DNA of 8,620 nucleotides from Bacteriovoracaceae bacterium (GCA_007116425.1 SKIL01000062.1:1-8620); one strand, 5' to 3'; shown: positions 1 to 7,045, numbered from the stretch's first letter. A program made the numbers and translations. The notes: a model not told the origin generated them from the letters alone.

Positions 1-779
1 TGAAGCTCTCCGTTTCCAGAAACGTGGAACCTTTCTGAACTGTTTATCTCTCGAAGAACTGAACTTGAATTAAAATTAATCTGTAGTGTTGCACCTGCAA
101 TAGGATCCTCTAAAGTCCCTCTATTTGAAATAGTGACCAGTTGAGAATTAGCGTTAAAAGAAAACCCCCATGAGACTGCGACATTTGAGGCCGACACATC
201 AACACCAGTCAAATAGGCACCCTTTCCTTCGAACTGACCATCATATTGAAAACTTACGGTATAATCAAAAGAAATGACTGTCATTCCCAGACCATTCTTA
301 TATTCAACTCGATAAGTTTGGGCCCGTGGAACAGACCAACCAGACATTGAGTAAAACGTCGCTTGGCCATCTTCATTATTAGGAAGAACAGAAATAGGCT
401 GCATATAATCATTATTCATAACCGGCCGACCGGCATCCACAATCTCCCAGACTTGCTTTCCAAAGGCAATAAGTCTTTCAAAAGACATAATCACTTGTCC
501 TAAAGAAGCGGGATCAAACTTATTATCAACGATCAAATCCTGATCCTCTAGTCTTGTAACCGTGATACTTTCGATTGTGTAATAATCTTCATCGGCCTTA
601 TCAAGGCCTAGATCATTGGCATTGCTCAAAACATCTTGAGAAAACTCGAGAGAAAGAGAGTCACCAACTTGAAGTAAATTAAGCTTCTCATCCTCAGGGG
701 TCGGCACGGCATACAACGAGGCCGAAAAGAGACCTGTAAACAGTAGAGAGCTCAACATAGCTTTGTGAAATTTTGACAT
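1..779 (-). CDS. Exported protein of unknown function, C-terminus cut by window edge
   Basis: An open frame of 259 full codons starts at an ATG at 779 and runs off the left edge without a stop. The start is supported by GGAGG (789-793) nine bases upstream. The N-terminus is a classical Sec signal peptide: basic residues K3, H5 and K6, a hydrophobic stretch to about residue 20, and a probable cut after Ala24 (SLYA|VPTP). The mature part begins acidic and then becomes rich in alternating polar/hydrophobic segments typical of beta structure, with recognisable stretches QVWEIVDAGRP (about 109-119), GKGAYLTGVDV (about 186-196) and VAVSWGFSF (about 200-208). It has no Cys at the cut, so it is not a lipoprotein; periplasm or outside the cell is likely. 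I do not recognise a named domain. It resembles conserved hypothetical secreted proteins of marine proteobacteria only in general style, so no function is assigned. Confidence 0.85.
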   Translation of the reverse strand, partial: MSKFHKAMLSSLLFTGLFSASLYAVPTPEDEKLNLLQVGDSLSLEFSQDVLSNANDLGLDKADEDYYTIESITVTRLEDQDLIVDNKFDPASLGQVIMSFERLIAFGKQVWEIVDAGRPVMNNDYMQPISVLPNNEDGQATFYSMSGWSVPRAQTYRVEYKNGLGMTVISFDYTVSFQYDGQFEGKGAYLTGVDVSASNVAVSWGFSFNANSQLVTISNRGTLEDPIAGATLQINFNSSSVLREINSSERFHVSGNGEL

Positions 780-788
780 AATATAGGT

Positions 789-793
789 CCTCC
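789..793 (-). promoter_or_regulatory. Shine-Dalgarno site of the exported-protein gene
   Basis: GGAGG on the minus strand lies nine bases before the ATG at 779. It is the strongest ribosome binding site in the window and fixes the start of a gene whose 3' end is not visible. Confidence 0.8.
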
Positions 794-814
794 AAATAAG
801 TAACTCAAATTAAA

Positions 815-843
815 CTTATGGAGAAACACAATAGGATGGACAA
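815..843 (-). promoter_or_regulatory. Possible sigma70-type promoter for the exported-protein gene
   Basis: On the minus strand, TTGTCC (838-843) and CATAAG (815-820) are separated by 17 bases, each matching four of six consensus positions. Transcription would start near 808, giving a leader of about 28 nt that includes the GGAGG site. The match is only moderate. The rest of the 143-bp gap (780-922) shows no other clear signal. Confidence 0.35.
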
Positions 844-922
844 AACGAGAAATCAATACAATGGACTTGACATTTTCTAACACTCACAATGACGATCCAA
901 ACACAAAAAAAACTCTGAATAC

Positions 923-1786
923 TTACTCCCACTCATTAAACTGAAGTAAAAACTGACGTTTAATTTCTTGTTCCATGGAAACTAAATCTTTTGAAGGCAA
1001 AGTAATCCGTAAAATTAATTGCAACTCATCTTTATCAACAAAGTGTAACCTGACTCTAGGTTCTACTTTTGGAGTTTCTAAATTTGCCCGACTTTGTAAA
1101 CGATCAACGTAACGACGAGCTTGCTCTAAATGAGGTCCACATACCATTTGAGAGACTTCCAGCAAAACTTCTTCTGCGCGCTTCCAGTTTGCCTTATAAC
1201 TCATAGGAACAATAATTGTATGGAGAACAAACTGACGTAAAACTGACTCATTTATACTCGGCTGAGTGACAAAAAAGGAGTTAGGAATCGTCACAATTCT
1301 TCCAGTATAATGATTAGTCGAAAGGCCAGGGCCAACTTCCATAACTTTTGTCGCCAGAACAGTCCTGTCAATAACATCACCACGGATTTCACCTACATGA
1401 ATGCGATCTCCTATCGAACATAAGTTCGTCGTCGCCTTGAAAATACCTCCAGTAATGCACATGATGATTTCTTTTGTTGCGATCACCATGGCCGCGGCAA
1501 TAGCAACAAAAGAAATTGCCAAAGCACTCAATTCTTGAGACCAAATCAAAACCAAGCTAACAAAAAAAACAAACGACAAAAGCGAGTTGGTATTGACCAT
1601 AATTCGCCGTTTATTTTCACGAATTAGAGTTTTAGAGCGGTTGAGAGCACGAAAGAAGAACATCCGAATAAGAATTAAAGTTACCAATACACCTAGAGTA
1701 AACAAGAGCTGGCCAAAAAGTACCTCACTCTCAAACTCTAAAGGGCGAAAAGCAAATAAAGTAGATAAATCCAAAACATTCTCCAT
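923..1786 (-). CDS. MscS-family mechanosensitive ion channel
   Basis: A 287-residue inner-membrane protein of the small-conductance mechanosensitive channel family, which opens under membrane tension and releases solutes during osmotic downshock. Three hydrophobic segments lie at about 22-45, 67-83 and 87-110. The third is the Ala/Gly-type pore helix (AIAAAMVIATKEII, then ITGGI). It is followed by the beta domain: SIGDRIHVGEIRGDV (124-138), the TKVMEV strand and RIVTIPNSFF (163-172). A mixed alpha/beta C-terminal region ends at TAA. The length is close to E. coli MscS (286). I chose the ATG at 1786 because the frame extends upstream only with TTG or GTG codons that overlap lexA and add residues unlike the family. 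No Shine-Dalgarno sequence is visible. The gene is divergent from lexA across 41 bp. The family call is firm; gating and ion preference cannot be read from sequence. Confidence 0.9.
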   Translation of the reverse strand: MENVLDLSTLFAFRPLEFESEVLFGQLLFTLGVLVTLILIRMFFFRALNRSKTLIRENKRRIMVNTNSLLSFVFFVSLVLIWSQELSALAISFVAIAAAMVIATKEIIMCITGGIFKATTNLCSIGDRIHVGEIRGDVIDRTVLATKVMEVGPGLSTNHYTGRIVTIPNSFFVTQPSINESVLRQFVLHTIIVPMSYKANWKRAEEVLLEVSQMVCGPHLEQARRYVDRLQSRANLETPKVEPRVRLHFVDKDELQLILRITLPSKDLVSMEQEIKRQFLLQFNEWE

Positions 1787-1792
1787 ATTATC

Positions 1793-1821
1793 TTGACTTA
1801 CGCAAAACTTACGTACACAAT
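1793..1821 (+). promoter_or_regulatory. Candidate lexA promoter, possibly giving a leaderless mRNA
   Basis: TTGACT (1793-1798, five of six to the -35 consensus) and CACAAT (1816-1821, four of six to the -10 consensus) are 17 bases apart. A start 6-7 bases after the -10 falls at about 1828, the A of the lexA ATG. No Shine-Dalgarno motif lies before that ATG, which fits a leaderless transcript. Both the -35 and the spacer are covered by the tandem ACTTACG repeats, so a repressor bound there would block polymerase. Confidence 0.5.
1796..1817 (+). promoter_or_regulatory. Candidate LexA operator: two tandem 11-bp repeats
   Basis: ACTTACGCAAA (1796-1806) is followed directly by ACTTACGTACA (1807-1817), identical at 9 of 11 positions including all of ACTTACG. 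The 11-bp period puts both half-sites on the same face of the helix, the same geometry as the alphaproteobacterial LexA box GTTC-N7-GTTC. The site lies in the 41-bp gap between the divergent mscS-like gene and lexA and overlaps the putative lexA promoter. That this is the LexA operator is inferred from position and symmetry. It does not match the E. coli box or the TTAC-N3-GTAA box reported for Bdellovibrio. Confidence 0.5.
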
Positions 1822-1827
1822 AAAAGT

Positions 1828-2481
1828 ATGGCACTAACAAAAAAACAAAAAGATGTTTTAGACTTCATTAGTTTCTACACACACTCTCATGGCGTTGCAC
1901 CGACTCAAAAAGAAATCAAGGAACACTTTGGCCTTAAATCTTTTGGGTCGGTACAGCGCTATCTTAAATATCTTAGCGAGGCCGGACATATAGAGCAAGA
2001 TTGGAATGCAAAGAGGGGCTTAAAAATTACAAAGCGTCCTCCAATCAATCAAGGTGAAAATACTCCTTCATCAAACACGGTTGAACTTCCATTATTAGGA
2101 AAGGCGGCCGCTGGAATCCCTATTGAAGCAATTGAAAACCCTGACAGTTTTGAAAACAAGATTGAGGTCCCACTCTCTTTAATTAAGACCAATAGCTCTC
2201 ACTATGCACTTAAAGTACAAGGTGATTCGATGGTTGATGATGGAATCTTTGATGGAGACACAATTATATGCCGATACCAAAAGACGGCACAAAATGGTCA
2301 AACTGTTGTTGCTATTATCGATGGAGAGGCCACTGTAAAAAAATACTATCAGTTTAAAGATCGCCTAGAGCTTCATCCTGCAAACCCCTACCTCGAACCT
2401 TTTGTTTATACCAACTCAGATATCCAAGAGTTAGGCATTGAAATCACTGGGGTCGTTGTCGCTCTCTACCGAGACTATTAG
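1828..2481 (+). CDS. lexA: LexA SOS-response repressor
   Basis: Transcriptional repressor of the SOS regulon that self-cleaves when activated RecA filaments form on damaged DNA. The 217 residues show the two-domain LexA plan. An N-terminal winged helix-turn-helix (1-70) carries APTQKEI and a recognition helix near SFGSVQRYLKYL (38-49), ending in RGLKI. A linker (71-85) leads to an S24 peptidase domain. The scissile bond is Ala95-Gly96 (GKAAAGIP). The catalytic Ser134 sits in QGDSMVDDGI, and the general base Lys171 in ATVKKYY. All key residues are present, so the protein should be cleavable. The recognition helix differs from that of E. coli (SPNAAEEHLKAL), which fits a different operator. It heads a plus-strand unit with dinB 15 nt downstream. 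The ATG at 1828 lacks a Shine-Dalgarno sequence, but the protein begins exactly where LexA proteins normally do. Confidence 0.97.
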   Translation: MALTKKQKDVLDFISFYTHSHGVAPTQKEIKEHFGLKSFGSVQRYLKYLSEAGHIEQDWNAKRGLKITKRPPINQGENTPSSNTVELPLLGKAAAGIPIEAIENPDSFENKIEVPLSLIKTNSSHYALKVQGDSMVDDGIFDGDTIICRYQKTAQNGQTVVAIIDGEATVKKYYQFKDRLELHPANPYLEPFVYTNSDIQELGIEITGVVVALYRDY

Positions 2482-2496
2482 AAGATACTCATTTTC

Positions 2497-3717
2497 ATGA
2501 GCTTAGAAACTCCTCTTGAAAAGACATCCCAAATTAAAAAAATTATTCATCTCGATATGGATTGTTTTTTTGCTGCAGTAGAAATGAGGGACAACCCTTC
2601 TCTAAAAGGTCATCCCGTCGCAATCGGAGCCCCTCCAAGCAAGAGAGGAGTACTCTCAACATGCAATTATGAAGCAAGAAAATATGGTTTAGGGTCGGCA
2701 ATGTCATCCTCTATGGCGATAAAAAAGTGCCCACATCTTATCCTTATTCCCGGCAGGCACCATGTATACAAAGAAGTTTCAAATCAGATTATGGGTATTC
2801 TTGCTAAGTACGATCTACCACTCGAAGTATGCTCACTAGATGAAGCTTATATGGATGCCACCCAACTTTTAACTCACAATGGAAGTGCTACACTACTAGC
2901 AAGAGATATTAAGAAAGAAATTTTAAAGCAGACACAACTTAATTGTTCAATCGGAATTGCTCCAATAAAGTTTTTAGCAAAAATTGCAAGCGACTGGAAT
3001 AAACCAAATGCCATTACATGCATTGGTCCCAAGGATGCCCAGGGTTTTATAGATAAACTCTCTGTTGGAAAAATACCAGGAGTTGGCCCAGCTACACAAC
3101 AAAAGCTAACGAACCTAGGAATCCATACCTGTTTTCAGCTCAAAGAATATGGAGAAGTGAACCTTATAAAAAAGTTTGGAAAATTTGGTCACAAACTCTT
3201 TGAGTACTCAAACGGAATAGACAATAGAGAAGTAAAGACAAAAAACATAAGAAAAAGCTTAAGCTGTGAAACAACATTTGATAAAGATTTAGAGGACATT
3301 GATAGCATTTCACAAAAACTAAATGATCTATATGATGAACTCATGCTCAGACTGTTTCATTACTTTCAAAAAAGAAGCTTAGCACAACTCACTCTTGAAG
3401 AATTAAGTCAATTAATAAGCGGTATATTTGTAAAAATTAAATTTGGCGACTTTAAGACGACAACAGTATCTCACTGTTTTTCAAACGCATATCCAACAAA
3501 GCAGCTATTTGAAAATAAAAAGCTTGCAAGAAAACTGCTTTTAAAGCTACTCCAACAAGGAATTGATAGATCCGAAAAACCTGTACGACTAATTGGTCTT
3601 GGCGTAAGATTTAATTACGAAAAAATAGAAGACCTCTCAAACCATGACCCATCTGCCATCTCTCGGCAAATGAACTTGTTTGAAATAGCGAGTCTAAATG
3701 AAGTCATCAATAATTGA
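2497..3717 (+). CDS. dinB: DNA polymerase IV, Y-family translesion polymerase
   Basis: Error-prone polymerase that copies past damaged bases. In the 406 residues, the Y-family palm begins IIHLDMDCFFAAVEMRDNP. Metal ligands are Asp20 and the Asp115-Glu116 pair in CSLDEAYMD. Phe25 is in the steric-gate position that excludes ribonucleotides. The finger segment contains STCNYEARKYGL. A helix-hairpin-helix (about 190-210, GKIPGVGPAT) is followed by the little finger with FVKIKFGDFKTTT and RLIGLGV. Near the C-terminus, QMNLF (391-395) fits the QxxLF type of beta-clamp-binding peptide, with 11 residues after it. The N-terminus is about 12 residues longer than E. coli DinB. There is no internal start near the usual position, and only a weak GAAG lies upstream, so lexA coupling may help initiation. 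Co-transcription behind lexA implies SOS induction. All catalytic residues are intact. Confidence 0.96.
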   Translation: MSLETPLEKTSQIKKIIHLDMDCFFAAVEMRDNPSLKGHPVAIGAPPSKRGVLSTCNYEARKYGLGSAMSSSMAIKKCPHLILIPGRHHVYKEVSNQIMGILAKYDLPLEVCSLDEAYMDATQLLTHNGSATLLARDIKKEILKQTQLNCSIGIAPIKFLAKIASDWNKPNAITCIGPKDAQGFIDKLSVGKIPGVGPATQQKLTNLGIHTCFQLKEYGEVNLIKKFGKFGHKLFEYSNGIDNREVKTKNIRKSLSCETTFDKDLEDIDSISQKLNDLYDELMLRLFHYFQKRSLAQLTLEELSQLISGIFVKIKFGDFKTTTVSHCFSNAYPTKQLFENKKLARKLLLKLLQQGIDRSEKPVRLIGLGVRFNYEKIEDLSNHDPSAISRQMNLFEIASLNEVINN

Positions 3718-6145
3718 ATTAATAAACCAGCAAGCAGATTCTCATTATGCCTTTTTATTTAACAGTGGCGAAAAAAGTAAGCTTACTTATCATGACTTAA
3801 AAAAACTCATCACAGAATACTCTAAATCTTTCGAGTCAGATGATCACCTAAACTCTCAAATTATTATTCTTGAATGGCGGCCAGAGACGCCACTTCAATA
3901 CTTCTATGCTTTTACCATTGCATGTATAAATACAAAAAAAACATGCATACTCGTTGATTTTTCACTCAGTCCAGAAATCCTAAATAAAACACTATCGCAA
4001 CTCCCAGAGTGCCCCCAGATCGCGCTTAGTTCTGACGGGAGCTATCGTGTTACAAAAAATATTGAGACAAATCTAAATACTACAAATCTACCAACGTCAT
4101 CTCTCGTTATCATGACGTCAGGTAGCAGTGGGACGCCCAAAGGAGTTGTCTTGTGTGAGAATGCCATTTTAAATAGCGCCACCTCTACAATTGAATTTTA
4201 CAAAAAACAGATGAAGTTAACTACACTGAGAGACTTAACCTGGGCACAAACACTTCCTCCGATTCATATTGGAGGTTTTATGATTGGTGTTAGAGCTTTA
4301 ATTGAGGGAATGTCAATTTGGGTGCAAACTCAAAACTCGTGGAAAAACTTTTTCTCATACACTAATCCTCCTCGTCCAACCATCATGTCTCTAGTTCCAG
4401 CTCAACTTTATACTCTACTCGACGATAGTGAAAAAAAAGAATTACTCATTAATTGGCACAAAAATGAAAAACTTAGACTTATACTCATGGGCGGAGCAAA
4501 AGCAGATAAAGAGCTCATCAAAAAGGCCATAGAGTACAACTTACCGATAGCTCTAAGTTATGGTCAAAGTGAGATGTGCGCCCAAATCACTTCAACGTCG
4601 ATCTATAATAAATCACAATATTTAAACGATAGTGATTTTACAGATCAGTTTTCAGGACAACTCCTTCAAGGAAAAGAGCTTGAAATAGATCCAAGTTCAA
4701 AGCTTATAAAGGTTAAAGGAAACAGTTTATTTAGCGGCTATATCATTGATCAAAAATACTCAGTGGTAAAAAAAGACTCTAATGGCTTCTTTCAGACGAG
4801 TGACATGGGTGAAATTTCACAAGGAAATCTTCATGTACTAGGGCGTAAGGATAAGATAATTATTAGCGGTGGGAAAAATGTCTCTCTAAAAGAAGTTGAA
4901 AACTATATTGAAGATAAACTAAAAAAACACCAACTAGATAAAAAATTATTTGCTCACCTTTTTAGTCTTCCAGATTTAAAATTCGGAGAAACAGTTGGTC
5001 TGTGCTTTTCGATCAAAGATGAACAAGATCTAAGCGCTTACACAAATTGGTCTGAAGCGTATTTTTACGAAAAAGTCTTAAGGGAAATCACAAAAAATAT
5101 GCCCGCACATATGAGGCCGAAACTCATTTTTCCTATAAAGCGCCCACCTCTTAATTTAAAAGGTTTACCTCTTTGGAATCAGGAAGATATTCAAGTCCAG
5201 TCCGAAACTCACCAAAAAATAATTAACACGCTAAAACACACTCCACTCAATATTGAGTATTTTAATGGGCTTAACAAGACACCTCCCAGTGATTCCATTA
5301 TTTTTATTCATGGTATGATGGGCTCAGCAAAAGAATATTTTGATCTCTCTGATCATCTCACACATAGAAATAACACTGCTTTGAACATTGATTTCTATAG
5401 CATTGATTTACCAGGTCATGGACAAAGTGAAATAGACCAACAAGACTTCAATCAGGTTTCAAGAGATCTTGCAAAATCGATTAAGACGATTATGCACAGC
5501 TCTCAAGCGAGAAGAGTGCACCTCTTTGGTTACTCGATGGGCGGAAGAGTATTAATGCAGACATTGATAGACTACCCAGAGTTAGCTACAGATAAAATTG
5601 GAGTCACATTTTTTGGATCATGCTCACCTGGACTTGAGTCTCTAGAAGAAAAAGAAAAACGTGCCACCTCAGATAGTCTTCTCTTTGAGGACCTCAATAA
5701 TAAGGAAGACTGGCAAGAGTTTTATGCCAACTGGTACAGACTTCCATTATTTGGAAATGTTTGGAAGCAAGAAATAATTAAAAATCAATTACTAACTCGT
5801 CTGTATCGGGAGCTAACTAGATACAACTCACAAGAGCTAAAAAAACGCTGGCAAACAGCAATTAATGTCATGAGCATCTCAAAGCAAAAAAATCTCTGGC
5901 CCTCACTAAGTAAACTTCCTCGCCCTGTTTATTTTCTATATGGAGAAAATGATATAAAATACGCCTCTATTGCTTTAAGGTCGACAACAAAAATATACGA
6001 AGATTTAACAAAGAATGGGATGTATGAAATTGAAGAAATTTCAAAGCAAGTGAGATCCAAGGGTTTCAACTCAGCACATATGCCACATATTGAAACCCCT
6101 AAAGACCTGTCAGACTTTATACTTTCTATCGTTTCTCAAGTGTAG
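3698..6145 (+). CDS. MenE-MenH fusion: O-succinylbenzoate-CoA ligase-like plus SHCHC synthase-like
   Basis: An 815-residue cytoplasmic protein with two enzyme modules. Residues 1 to about 495 form an AMP-binding acyl-CoA ligase: P-loop TSGSSGTPKG (140-149), the MenE-like PPIHIGGF (187-194), YGQSE (288-292), TSDMGE (367-372) and GRKDKIIISGG (382-392). MenE activates o-succinylbenzoate with ATP and CoA. Residues from about 530 form an alpha/beta hydrolase resembling MenH, which removes pyruvate from SEPHCHC: oxyanion region HGMMGS (538-543), nucleophile Ser613 in GYSMGGR, Arg655 in EKRATSD, WYRLPLF (679-685), Asp752 in YGENDIKY and His794 in SAHMPH. The usual end-of-ligase GKxxR motif is unclear; LNLKGLP (485-491) is the nearest match, with Lys488 before the Gly. 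The start overlaps dinB by 20 nt, suggesting translational coupling; no strong ribosome site is seen. Menaquinone biosynthesis is the best reading; a related CoA ligase-hydrolase pair with another substrate remains possible. Confidence 0.85.
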   Translation: MKSSIIELINQQADSHYAFLFNSGEKSKLTYHDLKKLITEYSKSFESDDHLNSQIIILEWRPETPLQYFYAFTIACINTKKTCILVDFSLSPEILNKTLSQLPECPQIALSSDGSYRVTKNIETNLNTTNLPTSSLVIMTSGSSGTPKGVVLCENAILNSATSTIEFYKKQMKLTTLRDLTWAQTLPPIHIGGFMIGVRALIEGMSIWVQTQNSWKNFFSYTNPPRPTIMSLVPAQLYTLLDDSEKKELLINWHKNEKLRLILMGGAKADKELIKKAIEYNLPIALSYGQSEMCAQITSTSIYNKSQYLNDSDFTDQFSGQLLQGKELEIDPSSKLIKVKGNSLFSGYIIDQKYSVVKKDSNGFFQTSDMGEISQGNLHVLGRKDKIIISGGKNVSLKEVENYIEDKLKKHQLDKKLFAHLFSLPDLKFGETVGLCFSIKDEQDLSAYTNWSEAYFYEKVLREITKNMPAHMRPKLIFPIKRPPLNLKGLPLWNQEDIQVQSETHQKIINTLKHTPLNIEYFNGLNKTPPSDSIIFIHGMMGSAKEYFDLSDHLTHRNNTALNIDFYSIDLPGHGQSEIDQQDFNQVSRDLAKSIKTIMHSSQARRVHLFGYSMGGRVLMQTLIDYPELATDKIGVTFFGSCSPGLESLEEKEKRATSDSLLFEDLNNKEDWQEFYANWYRLPLFGNVWKQEIIKNQLLTRLYRELTRYNSQELKKRWQTAINVMSISKQKNLWPSLSKLPRPVYFLYGENDIKYASIALRSTTKIYEDLTKNGMYEIEEISKQVRSKGFNSAHMPHIETPKDLSDFILSIVSQV

Positions 6146-6172
6146 CCGCTCTTAAACTGCTATTTTGCAGAA

Positions 6173-6199
6173 AAAAAGGCCATTTAGAATGGCCTTTTT
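6173..6199. terminator. Bidirectional intrinsic terminator between convergent genes
   Basis: A perfect 11-bp stem, AAAAAGGCCAT pairing with ATGGCCTTTTT, encloses the five-base loop TTAGA, 27 nt after the stop of the fusion gene. The A-run on one side and T-run on the other make it work in both directions, so it can end the plus-strand lexA unit and the minus-strand gene that stops at 6228. Confidence 0.9.
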
Positions 6200-6227
6200 A
6201 ATTTTAAAGATTAATTAAAAGCAGATA

Positions 6228-7037
6228 TTACTGCTCATCCTCTTCTTTCGATGCTTTTTTCTTAGCAGACTTCTTCTTTCCGCCCTTTTTCTTCTTTCCG
6301 CCCTTATTACCCTTGAGTTTTTTAAGAGCGACAGCACCCCCGACACCTAATACAAGCAGAATCAGCCATAAACTGCCATCACCGGAACCGGTATCGACCT
6401 CATCCGAACGTCTTTGCTGACCCCCAATATCCCAGCCTCTTCCCTCATCAGGAATGGCAACAGAACTTCCCAAAAGATCTTCTCCTCTCGACTGACGAAC
6501 AAAATCATCAGCGCTAGCACCAGGCTGCCTAAACACTTTTAAAGACTGAACCATTCGGTCAAAAACAGATTTATAATCATCATAATGATCCATTGCTACA
6601 GAGAATGTTACAGCAACTCCTAAGTCCTCTTTCACGGTTGCAAGATACCGAGTATAAAATCCTGGTACCTCACTCGCAAGGTGAAGAGCATCTACCCAAC
6701 GATGATTGTTAATCTCAGTTGTTCTGGCATATTTAGGTTCAGAAACCTGAGTTCTTCCCCCAGGAAGCGTAAATGTTTTAGTCGAATTAAGATATGACTG
6801 ATACTGATCTAAGGAGTCCTGAGGACCTCTTACCTTTGCAGCAAGAATGATAATGGCCTCTCTTCTTCGATCCTCATTGGTACTTTGACATACCCACTCG
6901 GTTCCTTCTAAGGCACACTCCCAACCGGAAGGTAATTGAAATTCGCAGTATTGGTTTTGAAATAAATTAGCTTCGGCCGTATGAAAGAAAACCACAGCAA
7001 GTAAGCCGAGAAAAAATTTAAGAAGAGGTGAGCTCAT
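6228..7037 (-). CDS. Signal-peptide, single-pass membrane protein with lysine-rich tail
   Basis: A 269-residue protein of unknown function. The ATG at 7037 is preferred over the one at 7046 because AAGGA (7046-7050) lies eight bases before it and overlaps the other. An N-terminal signal peptide ends near Ala23-Glu-Ala. A globular part (about 25-170) has three cysteines (31, 41, 50), PSGWECALEG and a helical FDRMVQSLKVF end; it vaguely recalls small periplasmic proteins that measure or bind a ligand, but I cannot name a family. A Gly/Asp/Arg-rich linker (171-220) leads to one membrane helix (about 223-239, LWLILLVLGVGGAVAL). The last 30 residues are almost all Lys, Gly, Ala and Ser (two copies of KGGKKK), ending acidic (EEDEQ). 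Topology predicts the domain outside and the basic tail in the cytoplasm if the protein is in the inner membrane. It has its own likely promoter. Confidence 0.85.
   Translation of the reverse strand: MSSPLLKFFLGLLAVVFFHTAEANLFQNQYCEFQLPSGWECALEGTEWVCQSTNEDRRREAIIILAAKVRGPQDSLDQYQSYLNSTKTFTLPGGRTQVSEPKYARTTEINNHRWVDALHLASEVPGFYTRYLATVKEDLGVAVTFSVAMDHYDDYKSVFDRMVQSLKVFRQPGASADDFVRQSRGEDLLGSSVAIPDEGRGWDIGGQQRRSDEVDTGSGDGSLWLILLVLGVGGAVALKKLKGNKGGKKKKGGKKKSAKKKASKEEDEQ
6273..6308 (-). repeat. Tandem 18-bp duplication in the lysine-rich tail
   Basis: Two adjacent 18-bp units (6273-6290 and 6291-6308) are identical at 17 of 18 positions. In protein this gives KGGKKK twice in the cytoplasmic tail of the membrane protein. 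Its length is a multiple of three, so copy-number change would lengthen or shorten the tail without breaking the frame. Confidence 0.75.
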
Positions 7038-7045
7038 AGACAACA

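Noticed and set aside
249..258. Copy of AAAACTTACG, as in the lexA upstream repeat
   Set aside because: It is a single copy inside a coding region without the tandem partner; a ten-base match is plausible by chance in AT-rich DNA.
867..872. Perfect TTGACA on the plus strand between two minus-strand genes
   Set aside because: There is no -10 element at 16-18 bases and no plus-strand gene or RNA that it would serve.
900..925. T-run (minus strand) after the channel gene as an intrinsic terminator
   Set aside because: Eight T residues are present, but no stable hairpin precedes them.
1587..1796. Plus-strand open frame of 69 codons
   Set aside because: It lies entirely opposite the mscS-like gene, its product is a low-complexity basic peptide, and it has no ribosome site.
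1787..1840. Longer start (TTG at 1840) for the channel gene
   Set aside because: It would overlap the lexA start and add 18 residues unlike any MscS N-terminus; the ATG at 1786 gives the family's usual length.
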